A DNA stretch of 64,000 bases from contig JAVHKY010000054.1 in the NCBI GenBank assembly GCA_035079385.1, positions 310,001 through 374,000 of the forward strand, in the 5' to 3' direction. A program made the position numbers and the translations under genes. Shown piece after piece: positions 26,701 through 38,700 of the stretch (position 1 is the stretch's first letter; the number at the start of each line of letters is the position of its first letter). The notes under the pieces are model-generated. The model was not told the origin of the DNA. It worked only from the letters and a program-made list of their open reading frames with translations, and did not search any database. This DNA comes from Aspidiotus rigidus (lineage: Eukaryota; Arthropoda; Insecta; Hemiptera; Diaspididae).

Positions 26701-29700
26701 GTACCGAATGTAAACGGATGAAATGAAAATCTCTATCATTTTTTTTTTTTTTTTCGGGAGTACTAAAGAAAGTATAATTATTAAAATTACAGGCAGTGTC
26801 CACCGGAATACATCTGCATGGCTGGTTTTGGAACCAATCCAAATTATGGTTACACGAGCTTCGACACTTTTGGATGGGCCTTACTATCGGCTTTTCGATT
26901 GATGACGCAAGACTATTGGGAAAATTTATATCAACAAGTACGACTTTTATGAGGAAAAAATATACCAAAATGATGTTACTATGCACCAAGTGTCAGAATT
27001 TCACGTATACAGTATAGTCACATCATTTTGATTAACTTCAGTTCATTGATGATTTGTTCATGTAAACTATCTCTAATAATCTCGAATTTTTTACTGTGTA
27101 CAGGTTTTAAGAGTTATGGGTCCATATCACATGTTATTTTTTATAATTATTATATTTCTTGGCTCGTTTTATCTCGTTAACTTGATTCTCGCTATCGTCG
27201 CGATGTCGTATGACGAATTACAAAAGAAAGCTGAAGAGGAAGAAGCAGCAGAGGAAGAGGCGATTCGAGTAAGTATTCATGAGTATTTATCTTCTTTGTT
27301 CAAAGTACTTCTTTATATTGTTGCTAGATAGCTCATCCTCTATAGATTGAGGGAAGGCCGATGAATATCAAATTCCCCCATTTCACTTGACAGTAAAATT
27401 GTATGATTTTCTATCATCTTTTTCTCTCCATAGCAAGCGGAAGAAGCGGCTCAAGTTAGAGACCAAAAACGGGCTGATCACGAGGCCAGGGTGGCAGAGC
27501 GCAAAGAAAAAGCTGCTGCGGCTGCATCCGGGATTGTTGACCATCAAAGTATCACCAATAGTGGAGTTAAATCACCTTCCGAGTACTCGTGCCACAGTTA
27601 CGAACTATTCGTCGAACAAGAGAAAGGGAACGTCGATGACAATAAAGAGAAAATGAGCCTTCGCTCGGATACGCTTAGTCAAGGAAAACAATCTGTGCAA
27701 AGCAATAAAATTCGTAAACATAGCACTGTAAGTTTTCCGAAAAAAAAAGTTATATAAGGGTTGAAGTGAACGGAAGAGCGAGCGTTATATTTGATTATAT
27801 TTTACAGACAAGTTTAAGTCTTCCCGGGTCACCGTTCAATATAAGACGAGCTTCAAAAGGTAGTCACCAATTTACCTTAAAAAATAGTCGACCACGATTT
27901 CCGGTCGCTTCGGACACCAAACCTTTGGTCCTAAACACCCTACTAGATGCTCAAGTAAGATTTTGAGAATCTCATTCGAACAAATTTATAATGTCCACGA
28001 ATAAGATCGCGTTTTTCGTCTTGCAGGATAATTTGCCTTATGTTGATGACTCAACAGTGGTTACACCAATGAGCGAAGATAACGGTCATTCGAATTTGCC
28101 TTCGTATTATATTAATTTAGGTAATAGACATAATTCGTATACGTCACATACGTCTCGAATTTCGTATACGTCGCACGCGGATTTATTTAAGCAACCGTAT
28201 GCATTGACAAAAGAAAGTCAGCTGAGATCCAGATCGCAAAGGTATCATTCTTCGTCGGGCGATTATCGAGCGGTCAGCAGAGATTCGGTAAGAAAGCTCC
28301 TAAATTAGTATGAAAGAGAATAAAACTTATTGAGTTTTCCCGTCCCTCAAAGTTGTCATTATTGTCGAAACTCGTATTGAGTGTGGTGAGGTGTAAGTAG
28401 AGCACTGACCAGTTGTACCGCTACTGGGGAACAAGGCCTCGAGCATTAGTTTTTATAGTCTAACATTATGATCCGATTGGCTACAACCCCTTAATTGGTT
28501 CATTCACCTATGTGCTGGGTTTCTTTTGGCAACTAGATTAGGTATGTTTCTATTGGACCAATCTCCAAGGTGAATAAACTTTCACTGCCAAACATAATTA
28601 CATTGTTTAAGAGGCTGCGAGATTTTTTATATGTATGACTTCGCATGCTGTTCTTGTTTGCAGTGTTTGCCAAACAGTAAATTGCCATATTATTTTTCCT
28701 TTAACGTTTCGTGCTCCTTTTTCGTGATGTCGAATTTTCTCCCCGTTTGACTAATGTAGAAGCCTTCGTACTGTCCACAACTGAGTTTGTCCTTATATCC
28801 ACATTCGTATCATAAACGTTGAACGCCTTTGACTCCTTGTGTGTACTCCCCTATGTGTGGTACTGACTCGTAGTACTTTTTCACTATGCTGTTCTGGTTT
28901 CTCTTATTTGCTTCCATTTTCTCAACCCTGCCTCTACTATCTCAATCATTGTTCTTCAGAATAGATTGCTCGATAGCAGTAGTTCTGGATCTCTCCTAAC
29001 TTGTGCTTGAGGTGATGGTAGGAGCCGTTTGAGAATTGGGATGACCGTATTCAGATTCTGTATGTTATCCTGTTGAACTCTGGTGTGAGTGTCAGGTCCA
29101 AATAGTTTCTTCTATTCTCATCCATCGGATTTGTTTCCAGAAGGAATTGGTCCACCTACGTATTAGTGCCTGGCCACACAATGAAGACATCATCCACGTA
29201 CTAGCCCAGTATTTCATCAAGTTTCTATTCAATATGTCGTTTTCCATGTCACTTATGAATATCCTCCTGGTAGTATCGGTGACAGTGGTGATCTATTGTT
29301 AGTCTTTTTTCCTGGCTGTGGAACTTGTTATTGAATCGGCCATGGTTCTAGTCCACAATCTCTTCCACTATTTTGGCGTACTGGAGCCAGTCAGGGTTCC
29401 CATGGCAGCAGGGTGAGAAGTTTCTTCTTTGGTATGGTATCAAACACGTTTCTCACGTCCAAGGGTATTAGTCAATCGTTGTTCTTGATTACTGCCTTAC
29501 CCAATCTCTCTATCAGCCCTTTTGGTAAAAAAAGAATCAATTTCCATTCAGGTTGAAAAAAGACGTCGATCCTTTGGTTGATTAGTGGTAGACAAAGAGT
29601 CAATTTCCATTCACATTCAATAAAATAAAACGTCGATTTTTCAGTCAATTATTGGTCAAAATAGAATTGATTTTCATTTAGGTTAAAAAGAGACTTCAAT

Positions 29701-32700
29701 TTTTCACTCAGTTAGGCTATTGGTCAAAATAGAATTTATTTTCATTTAGGTTAAAAAAAGACTTCGATTTGTCAGTCGATTATTGGTAAAAAAGAAGCGT
29801 TTTGCATTTAGGTTGAAAAAAGACTTCGATTTTTCAGTTAATTATTGGTAAAAAAAAGAATTGATTTTCATTTAGGTTGAAAAATGACGTCGATTCTTTG
29901 GTTGATTAGTGGTAGAAAAAAAGTTCATTTCCATTCATATTCAATAAAAAAAAAACTTAGATTTTCCAGTCATTTATTGGTCAAAATAATATTGATTTTC
30001 ATTTAGGTTAAAAAAAGACGTCAATTTTTCAGTCAATTATTGGTAAAAAAGAATCAATTTTCATTTAGGTTAAAAAAAGACGTTGATTCTTCAGTTGATT
30101 ATTGGCAGAAGAAAAGTAGATTTCCATTCACATTCAATAAAAAGAACATCAATTTTTCAGTCAATTATTGGTAAAAAAGAATCAATTTTCATTTAGGTTA
30201 ACAAAAAAAGAATCAATTTTCATTTAGGTTAAAAAAAGACGTCGATTCTTTGGTTGATTGGTGGTAGAAAAAAAGTTGATTTCCATTCATATTCAATAAA
30301 AAAAAAACGTAGATTTTTTAGTCATTTATTGGTCAAAATAATATTGGTCTTCATTTAGGTTCAAAAAAAACTTCAATTTTCACTCAGTTGGGCTATTGGT
30401 CAAAATAGAATCTATTTTCATTTAGGTTAAAAAAGGACTTCAATTTTTCAGTCGATTATTGGTAAAAAAGAAGCGTTTTGCATTTAGGTTGAAAAAAGAC
30501 TTCGATTTTTCAGTTAATTATTGGTAAAAAAAGAATTGATTTTCATTTAGGTTAGAAAAAGACGTCAATTTTTCAGTCAATTATTGGTAAAAAAGAATCA
30601 ATTTTCATTTAGGTTAAAAAAAGACGTTGATTCTTCAGTTGATTATTGGTAGAAGAAAAGTTGATTTCCATTCACATTCAATAAAAAGAACGTCGATTTT
30701 TCAGTCAATTATTGGTCAAAAAAGGATTGATTTTCATTTAGGTTAAAAAAAGACTTCAATTTTTCACTCAGTTAGGCTAGTGGTCAAAATAGAATCTATT
30801 TTCATTTAGGTTAAAAAAGAACTTAAATTTTCCATTCGATTATTGGTAAAAAAGAAGCAATTTTCATTTAGGTTAAAAAGAGACTTTGATTTTTCAGTCA
30901 ACTATTGGTAAAAAAAGCATTGATTTTCATTTAGGTTAAAAAAAAAAACGTCAATTTTTCAGTCAATTATTGGTAAAAAAAGAATTGATTTTCATTTAGG
31001 TTAAAAAAAGACGTCGATTCTTTGGTTGATTAGTGGTAGAAAAAAAGTTGATTTCCATTCATATTCAATAAAAAAAACGTCGTTTTTTCAGTCATTTATT
31101 GGCCAAAATAGGATTGATTTTCATTTAGGTTAAAAAAAGACTTCCATTTTTCCCTCAGTTAGGCTATTGGTCAAAATACAATCTATTTTCATTTAGGTTA
31201 AAAAAAGACTTCGATTTTTCAGTCGATTATTGGTCAAAATAGAATAGAATTTCATTTAGGTTAAAAAAAGACGTCGATTCTTCAGTCAATTATTGGTCAA
31301 AATAGAATTGATTTCCATTCAGATTCAAAAGAGACATTGATTCTTCAGTCAGTTATTGGTCAATATAGAATCAATTTTCATTTAGATGGAAAAAAGATGT
31401 CGACTCTTTGTTCGATTATTGGTCAGAATGAAGACGAATAATAGGAGGAAATTACCGGACCGTTAATCGACTTAAAAAATCATTTCATGATTGTAGACAA
31501 ACTGGGTCGGTAAAAGGTCGATAAGAGGTCAAATTGACAGTTTTTTTTAGGTCGATTGTGTTTTCTGGGAACCTCCTTGATGTCCACCCCATCTGTAGCT
31601 TAAAGAATATCACTTTTTCTGTGAATCTGAAATGGGACGAGGGATTTGCCATCAAATTTTGCAATAAATTCGACACCTATGGGGCATATGAGAACATAGA
31701 AAAGAGTCATTCATTGTCATGTGGACCTGAAGGGAAGGCAATCAAACCATTCTAACTCGAATTCATGAAACAGATCTTGGTATGGAGACGGATCTTGCGT
31801 GGTATCGAGACAAGAAAATTTCCATGGGTCAGATCGACTTTGGTTCAAAATAGATTCTAGCTTTTGTTGATCCATATCCTACCACTGAAGTCTCTGTTTC
31901 CAATTCACGACACATGTGTAGCGCTGTGATCGCTGTTAGAAACTGTTGGAACGATACAACTGCAGATACCTCGCATTCAAGATGTCTCACAAGTAATCAT
32001 CTCGCTGGTCAGTTAGGATGGATGAGGATATCCTAATCCTCGACGTTTTATCCCCTTTTCAAAATCAAAATAATATCCTTTCATATTACTCTCATGAGCA
32101 ATAGGTAGCGTTTTGGTAACTTTTTTGGTGAAAAATTTTTCAGACATCTGGATAAAATGTATCGCAGATCATTTAGGAAGGAAAGTTTAGTTCTCACAAC
32201 CTGAAGGACAGGGAAATTTTTCAATTTATACCACCTAATAAATACCTGTATGAGAATCGATTTGTCTAGAATCGATTCCTTGTTGAACTCCACTTCAGCT
32301 GTATGTCTGGTTTTGAAAGAATATTTTTCACTTTTGCAATATTGATGTTCGTTTAGGATGTATCCCACGCGGGCCCAGAAGATCAGATGTTACCAGAAAA
32401 GTCAAAGTTACCCGAAGAGGAGTCTGTCGAGAAACAACCGTTAGTAGATATGAAAGGTAAGCAAAATATAAACATAATATTATATTTTTCCAGAATTTTT
32501 CGAGCTGTAAGTAAAAAAAAATGATAATGATGATTTCTGACTCTCCAACAGATGTTTTGGTCTTGAACGATATAATAAAGCAGGCTGCCGGAAGACCTAG
32601 TCGTGAGATCGAAGAACCAGGTGAATTTCTGTACAACAAATTGGTTTTATTGAAAATTCTTTATGATCCCAATTCGAGTAAAAATTACCAAAACAAGAGA

Positions 32701-35700
32701 AAGGTCACTAAATTTCAGAGACGAAAAATTATTTCTAGATAGTTTTATTATCGAAGTTTTTGGTTAATCCCCCGGCCATCCAAGCAGCTCCGTCGATCTT
32801 CTTTTGAAAATATTTTGCTAAACATAGCGAGTAAAATAGCTTTTAATGACTCACGAGCTCATTGACCAGCGTCTTTCGACGTCTCCAGAGCAGAGTTTCT
32901 CTATTTGCGAAAGCTTCGTCACAATATATCTACTCATGATTATTATCTTGAGATAATCCGGTTGCGAGTGTATTTGCATCAACTGTGCTGGAGTCGACGT
33001 AGGCTGCGAAACTGGCGACTGGGAAGATTGTGCATTCGGACCCGTGGTCGTCAAGCTCTCCTCTTCGGCGTTCAGTATAATCTTTATCATGTTATCTATA
33101 CAAAACAAAGCACTCTCTGTGTACAACGAATTCTCCTCCACATCGATCACCTGCTGCACATCGAAACACTGCCTCAAAGTGAATATGAGCTGTTGGGCCA
33201 ATTCACTTCTCTCCTTCGTCATGTCGTACAAGTTGAAAGAAGCGTCCGTCACATTGTACAGTAGCAAACTGTAACGATCCACGTCTTTCAACACGAACAG
33301 CAATTTCTTATCATCTAGAGCCTTTTTCGATTCCAAAAATTGTCGCGTTCGCTCGATAGGAGAATAACATATCATCTGCACCGCGTCCGGTCCGACAATA
33401 GGAACGTGCGTATACATGTACTCCAAATAACGAATGTATTCGTCTATAGCGTCCTCATTCAATCCGTCCTCTTGCGAGAATCTTTCTAAATCGTCGATCA
33501 AATTGACTGCGCGTTGTAGCTTGTACTGATTGCTGCAATTCATCGAATCCACACCTTGATGAGGATCGGTATTTTGTAACGCTATCAGTTCCGAGTACTT
33601 TTCGCATAATAGATTTTCGAGGGTCAGGATTTCGGCGCGTACCTCATTATTTTGTTGGAGCAGGGAGGCAATCACTTTCGAGCCATTGCCAATGACGTTA
33701 GTTTGGGTCGCTTGGCTGACTACGGGTACAGCGAGATTGGATGTATTTGGGGTGGAGACAACGTGACAGCATCCACATTCATCGTTTTTTGAAGACATGT
33801 TTGAAGGCGACGAAGACGCGAATGCAGAAATACGATCATGACATTTAATACTGCTAAGCAAATTCAATTTTGATTTTGAGTGAAGCAGTTGTCGAAAGGA
33901 CTAGGGATTTAAGTAGAGTTGACACAGAAGGAATGGATTTGTAAAAATTTGAAGGTTCCGAAATTATCTTGAAAATATTATGACCAGGGCTTTCGACCGC
34001 AGACATGGATTTAGTGGTACACTTCACGGAAAGGGATACAAATCTTTCAAAAAGTACCTATGGCCAGAGTGCATAATTTAAGCCTCTTTTGTGGTTGGAT
34101 CAATGTGTCTCTCTTAGTTTCCCAAGTGTGGAACAATTGATATCTTGATATTGTACGAATAATAAAATATTTGTTCTAGTGGCCACGACGTATTACTTTC
34201 CAACCGAAGATGAGGAGGACGAGCCTACTGCCAAAGAGAAAATGTTTATGCTCTGTATAAAAGGAATCGACTTTTTTTGTGTATGGGATTGTTGCTGGTT
34301 GTGGTTAAAAATACAAGAAGGAGTTGCATTCGTCGTATTCGATCCCTTTGTCGAGCTTTTCATCACGCTGTGTATCGTTGTCAACACGCTTTTTATGGCT
34401 CTGGACCATTATGATATGGATAAGGACTTGGAAAAAACGTTAAAAAGTGGCAATTATGTAAGTTGGAACGAAGTTCTCACCCTAAATAGCAGAGTGAATG
34501 GTTGTGAGACCTCGCGTGATTCGTAAACTTTGTATCAGTTTTTCAGCGCTACATTCGCCATCGAAGCTACGTTAAAATTGATGGCCATGAGTCCAAAGTA
34601 TTATTTCCAAGTCGGCTGGAATATTTTCGATTTCATTATAGTCGTTTTATCGCTTGTAGAGTTCAGTTTGGAGGGAGTCCAAGGCTTGTCGGTTTTACGT
34701 TCTTTTCGATTGGTACGTATACAAGTAAACGTTGGCCCTAGTCTCGTCACCACTTTGCTATTAATTTTCTGTTGTGTATTTCAGCTTAGAGTATTTAAAT
34801 TAGCCAAATCGTGGCCGACATTAAATTTGCTGATATCAATTATGGGACGAACGATTGGTGCGTTGGGTAATCTAACCTTTGTATTGTGTATCATCATATT
34901 CATCTTTGCCGTGATGGGCATGCAATTGTTTGGAAAAAATTACATAGGTGTGTTAATCGATTCCCCAACGTCCTCAAAGATGAACTCGAGTAAGGAGGTT
35001 TTATTAAATCTGTTAAATCTGATTTATAGACAACGTCCATTTTTTTCCGGATGCCACTCTGCCTCGATGGAATTTCACCGATTTCATGCACTCATTCATG
35101 ATTGTGTTTCGAGTTTTATGCGGAGAGTGGATTGAGTCTATGTGGGACTGTTTACTAGTCGGCGATGGTGATATTTCGTGCATTCCATTTTTTCTAGCTA
35201 CAGTCGTAATTGGCAATCTTGTGGTGAGTAAAAGGAATTGAAACGGATGACTCGAAAAAGAGGGTTACATTTCTTCTAATGACGTATTTTCGTGCAGGTA
35301 CTCAATCTCTTCTTAGCTCTGTTGCTCAGTAATTTTGGTTCGTCTAATCTGTCAGCGCCGACAGCGGACAGCGATACCAGCAAAATTGTCGAAGCTTTCG
35401 ATCGTATCGGGCGCTTTACAACCTGGATCAAGTTATCTATTTATAAAGTTTTGAAGGCTATTAAAACGAAAATCACAAATCAGATTTCGGTTCAACAAGC
35501 CATTGGTAAGTCTACGGACCTTTGTGGTGTCTGTCTGTTTTAGAAGGAGAAAAATTATGGAGTCATCTTTCTTTTCTAGATAAACGCGATCGCGAATTGG
35601 ATCTCGCTGCCAACGAGATGTTAGTTGATAGTATGTTATTTTCTGGGAAGGCTAAAAAAGACGAACTTGAAGTGACCATCGGTGAGGGAATGGAATTTAC

Positions 35701-38700
35701 AATTCACGGTATGTTGAATGACAATTTTTTATATAGGATTTGGGCTTCAATTTGCTGAATATAGTAAGAGGCTTCCTCAATTTTCAACATAGGTACGCAG
35801 GTTCAGGAATCTTCCCTTTGACTACTTTATGATCCTTTGTTCTAAGGTATGTCATTAGAAACGAAGGGTGAAACATGAAAGGACCTCCAGCAGTAAATCT
35901 ATATCCGTCGTAGTGTTTTCGGATTTCATCATTTTCAGTGTTCATCGTTGCCACCTCTCCCCACTTATTTTTTCTGTATTTCACTACAGCTTCAATTTCA
36001 GGCTCGAAAAATTTCATTTCATCCACAGTGAAACCTAACATATCTGTATAATCTTCATCTTGACTGACATCGTTCAAATTGTTGATCGACGAAAACAGGT
36101 ATGACTGCGTAAATCTCGCGACGCCGGTGATGAAAACGAATCTCAATTCATTTTCGAGGCTTTTAATGCATCCGTAGAATTCTCGGGGTTTTTTCGGGAA
36201 AAAACGTCCACCGTCCGCCATCCGGCAAAGCTCTGAGCTCGAAAGTTTTCCAAGTCCCCCCACAGTTGAATGACGTCGGTCGTAGGGCAGCCTTGTGACA
36301 GCTCAATCCGATGACGTCATAGATCAGTTTTTTTCCAAATCCCCTCCTATCATATATAGCTTGGGGGCGGAGCCTATTACATCACAGTTGGATGATGTCA
36401 TAAGGCAACCTTGTGACGTTACAATTTGATAGCGTCATAGATAAATTTTTTCCAATTCTCCCTCCTTTCATATTGTGGCGTTCTGCTATGAAGGCGCAAG
36501 CACCAAGCTTGCACATGCCGCTAAACTTTTAATAATAGCAGACGCCGCAAGGAAGCGTACTTATCGCTTAACTACTTTGCCGAATACGCTTGAACAACCT
36601 AGAACGTGCTCGGTTGATTGTAAGGACCCTTGCATAACCTGTTTGCCGTTCTAGAAGAAATCTCGAGAATTCCGGAATTAAGGGTGAGACTATAAATAGC
36701 CGGCAGCAACCCGATAAAGCGATTCAGTTGTAATCTTAAAGCGATAGTTAACGTGTTCTCGTTCATTAACGCGATTGTGTTACAGTTTAACGGTGTTTAG
36801 AAGTGTTGTACTTGCGGTACCAGTAATAAAGCTCGGTTTTCGTAATTGTTCTTTATTATCGGTGTCAAGAGATATTTGGTGACTGGTAGAACGTCACAAC
36901 TGGTGTCAGAAGTGGGATTGCGTAGGTAAGCGTACTCTGTGCGTTTGAAACTGGTGGTGATTCAAGATGGTGAAGAAGAAGTTTCATGAACTTACTCGGG
37001 ATCAACTCCGCGAGGAACTCCGGAATCGTAACCTCTCTGTTAGCGGAACCAAAAATGAATTAGCCGATCGTCTGGAAAAAGCATTCGAAGACTCGGGTTT
37101 GGACGTGGCCAATTTTGAATTTGAGGTTGACGAGGCTACTGGAAACCTTGGGACCGGTACGCCAACAAAGCAGTCTCCAGCTATAGATTTGAGTGCAATG
37201 CTGCAAATGTTGACAGATACAATGGCTAAAAATTCAGAAGATCTGAAGACTGGGTTTACTGCAATACACCAGAAAATTGAACAGAAACTTGAACGGAACA
37301 AGAATGCAATGGATCCAGGAGAAACTCGAACGGAACAAGAATGCAATGGAGAACGCAATGGAGGAGAAACTCGAACGGAATAAGGCAGAAATCTTTGATG
37401 GGCTAAGAGAGACTATCGATGTTGAGGTTAAACGCCAAATTGAACCAATCCAACATCAGGTTGAGGGAATCCAACAGGAATTTGTGCAACAATGGAAAAT
37501 TATAGAGGAACGACTTCAAAGACTGGAAGGAAATCCAACAGTAAGCATGGTTGTGGATCCGCCAGGCGTTGCCTTCTTCAGTTCTGGATCTAACGAAGGA
37601 AACATACCAGTTACAGAACCATTGTCAAAGACCAAAGTCAAAATACCGACATTTAATGGAGAGATCTCTTGGGAACTGTATAAATCGCAGTTTGAAATTG
37701 CAGCTCAACTCAATGGATGGGATGACAAAGCCAAGGCTGGTAATTTGATTGTCAGCTTGAGAGGAGCTGCACTTCAGCTGTTGTCCAACATTGCCGAGGA
37801 TGACAAGAAGAATTACCAAAAGTTGGTTGAGGTCCTTGAACAACGCTTTGGTCAAGCTCACTTGGCTCCCATCAGAAGAAGAGAACTGAAGTACCGTCAA
37901 CAGAACCGTGGAGAAAGTCTTCAAGCGTTTTCAAGTGAAATCCTAAAATTAACTCAACAAGCTTACCCAGAAGCTACTGTATCAGCCATTGAACAAACTG
38001 CGTCTGAGGCATTCATTGATGGAATATTTGACTGGGAGGTTCAGAGTCAAGTTCGCATTGCGCGTTGCAAAACCTTGAAAGAAGCATTATCCTTTGCCCT
38101 GGAAGTAGAAGCTGCAAGAAAGGCGTCTCGTAGACGAGGTTCTACAGTTTTGAAGCAAACAAAGGTCAGACCAACTGGAGATAAACGTCGATGCTACCAC
38201 TGTAATGAAGAGGGTCACATCAAGCTCAGTTGCCCTAAGTGGAGATCACTGCAAGGCGGAAAACTCCAACCTGGAGTTGCCAGGGGCCAACCAACTCTAG
38301 GGCCAAGGAGAAGGGCCCAAGAAATAAGAATTTCCAAAATGCGCACTTCAAATGAGAACATTTATGTATCGGGATGGAATGATAGTATTGGACGCAATAT
38401 AGACATGTGCATGGACTGCGCTGCGACTGGTTCAGTTATCAAGACACAATTGGTCAAGGACATCCCAGGCTTATCCATTAATTGGAGAGAAAAGTACCGC
38501 CTCAGGACTGCCATGGGTGAGCAAGCTTGGACCAAGGGCACCGTTGAGCTATCTATCAAGATTTCCTCAATGGTAATAACTGGAAAATTCATCCTTGCTG
38601 ATATCGAGGATGACTGTATTCTGGGCCTGGATTTAATGCGAAAGTATGGGTTGATTATTGATCTGAAGCATGACCTTTTAAGAAGTCCCTGTGGAGATAT

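Larger units (their letters stand above)
22278..26792. other. Sodium channel intron rich in repeats
   Basis: A 4.5-kb intron: degenerate CTAAGCCTAACATACAGTAT-like short repeats (22470-23020, again 25580-25690), tetranucleotide microsatellite (23452-23748), foldback MITE (24137-24475), long inverted repeat (24670-25024) and a 160-bp tandem duplication (26232-26550). No gene recognised. Confidence 0.6.
28288..32356. other. Sodium channel intron with Penelope remnant and satellite
   Basis: A 4.1-kb intron dominated by a decayed Penelope-like element (28440-29525, minus) and the roughly 60-bp satellite (29523-31425). The remaining 0.9 kb has no recognised feature. Confidence 0.6.

Noticed and set aside
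29523..31425. Regular repeats with variable parts, CRISPR-like at first sight
   Set aside because: Units are contiguous and diverged along their whole length with no constant repeat and unique spacer, and the DNA is eukaryotic.
36190..36263. N-terminal 25 residues of the AAA-ATPase-like ORF
   Set aside because: This DNA is part of a local repeat also found at 40940-41010, so it is not original coding sequence.
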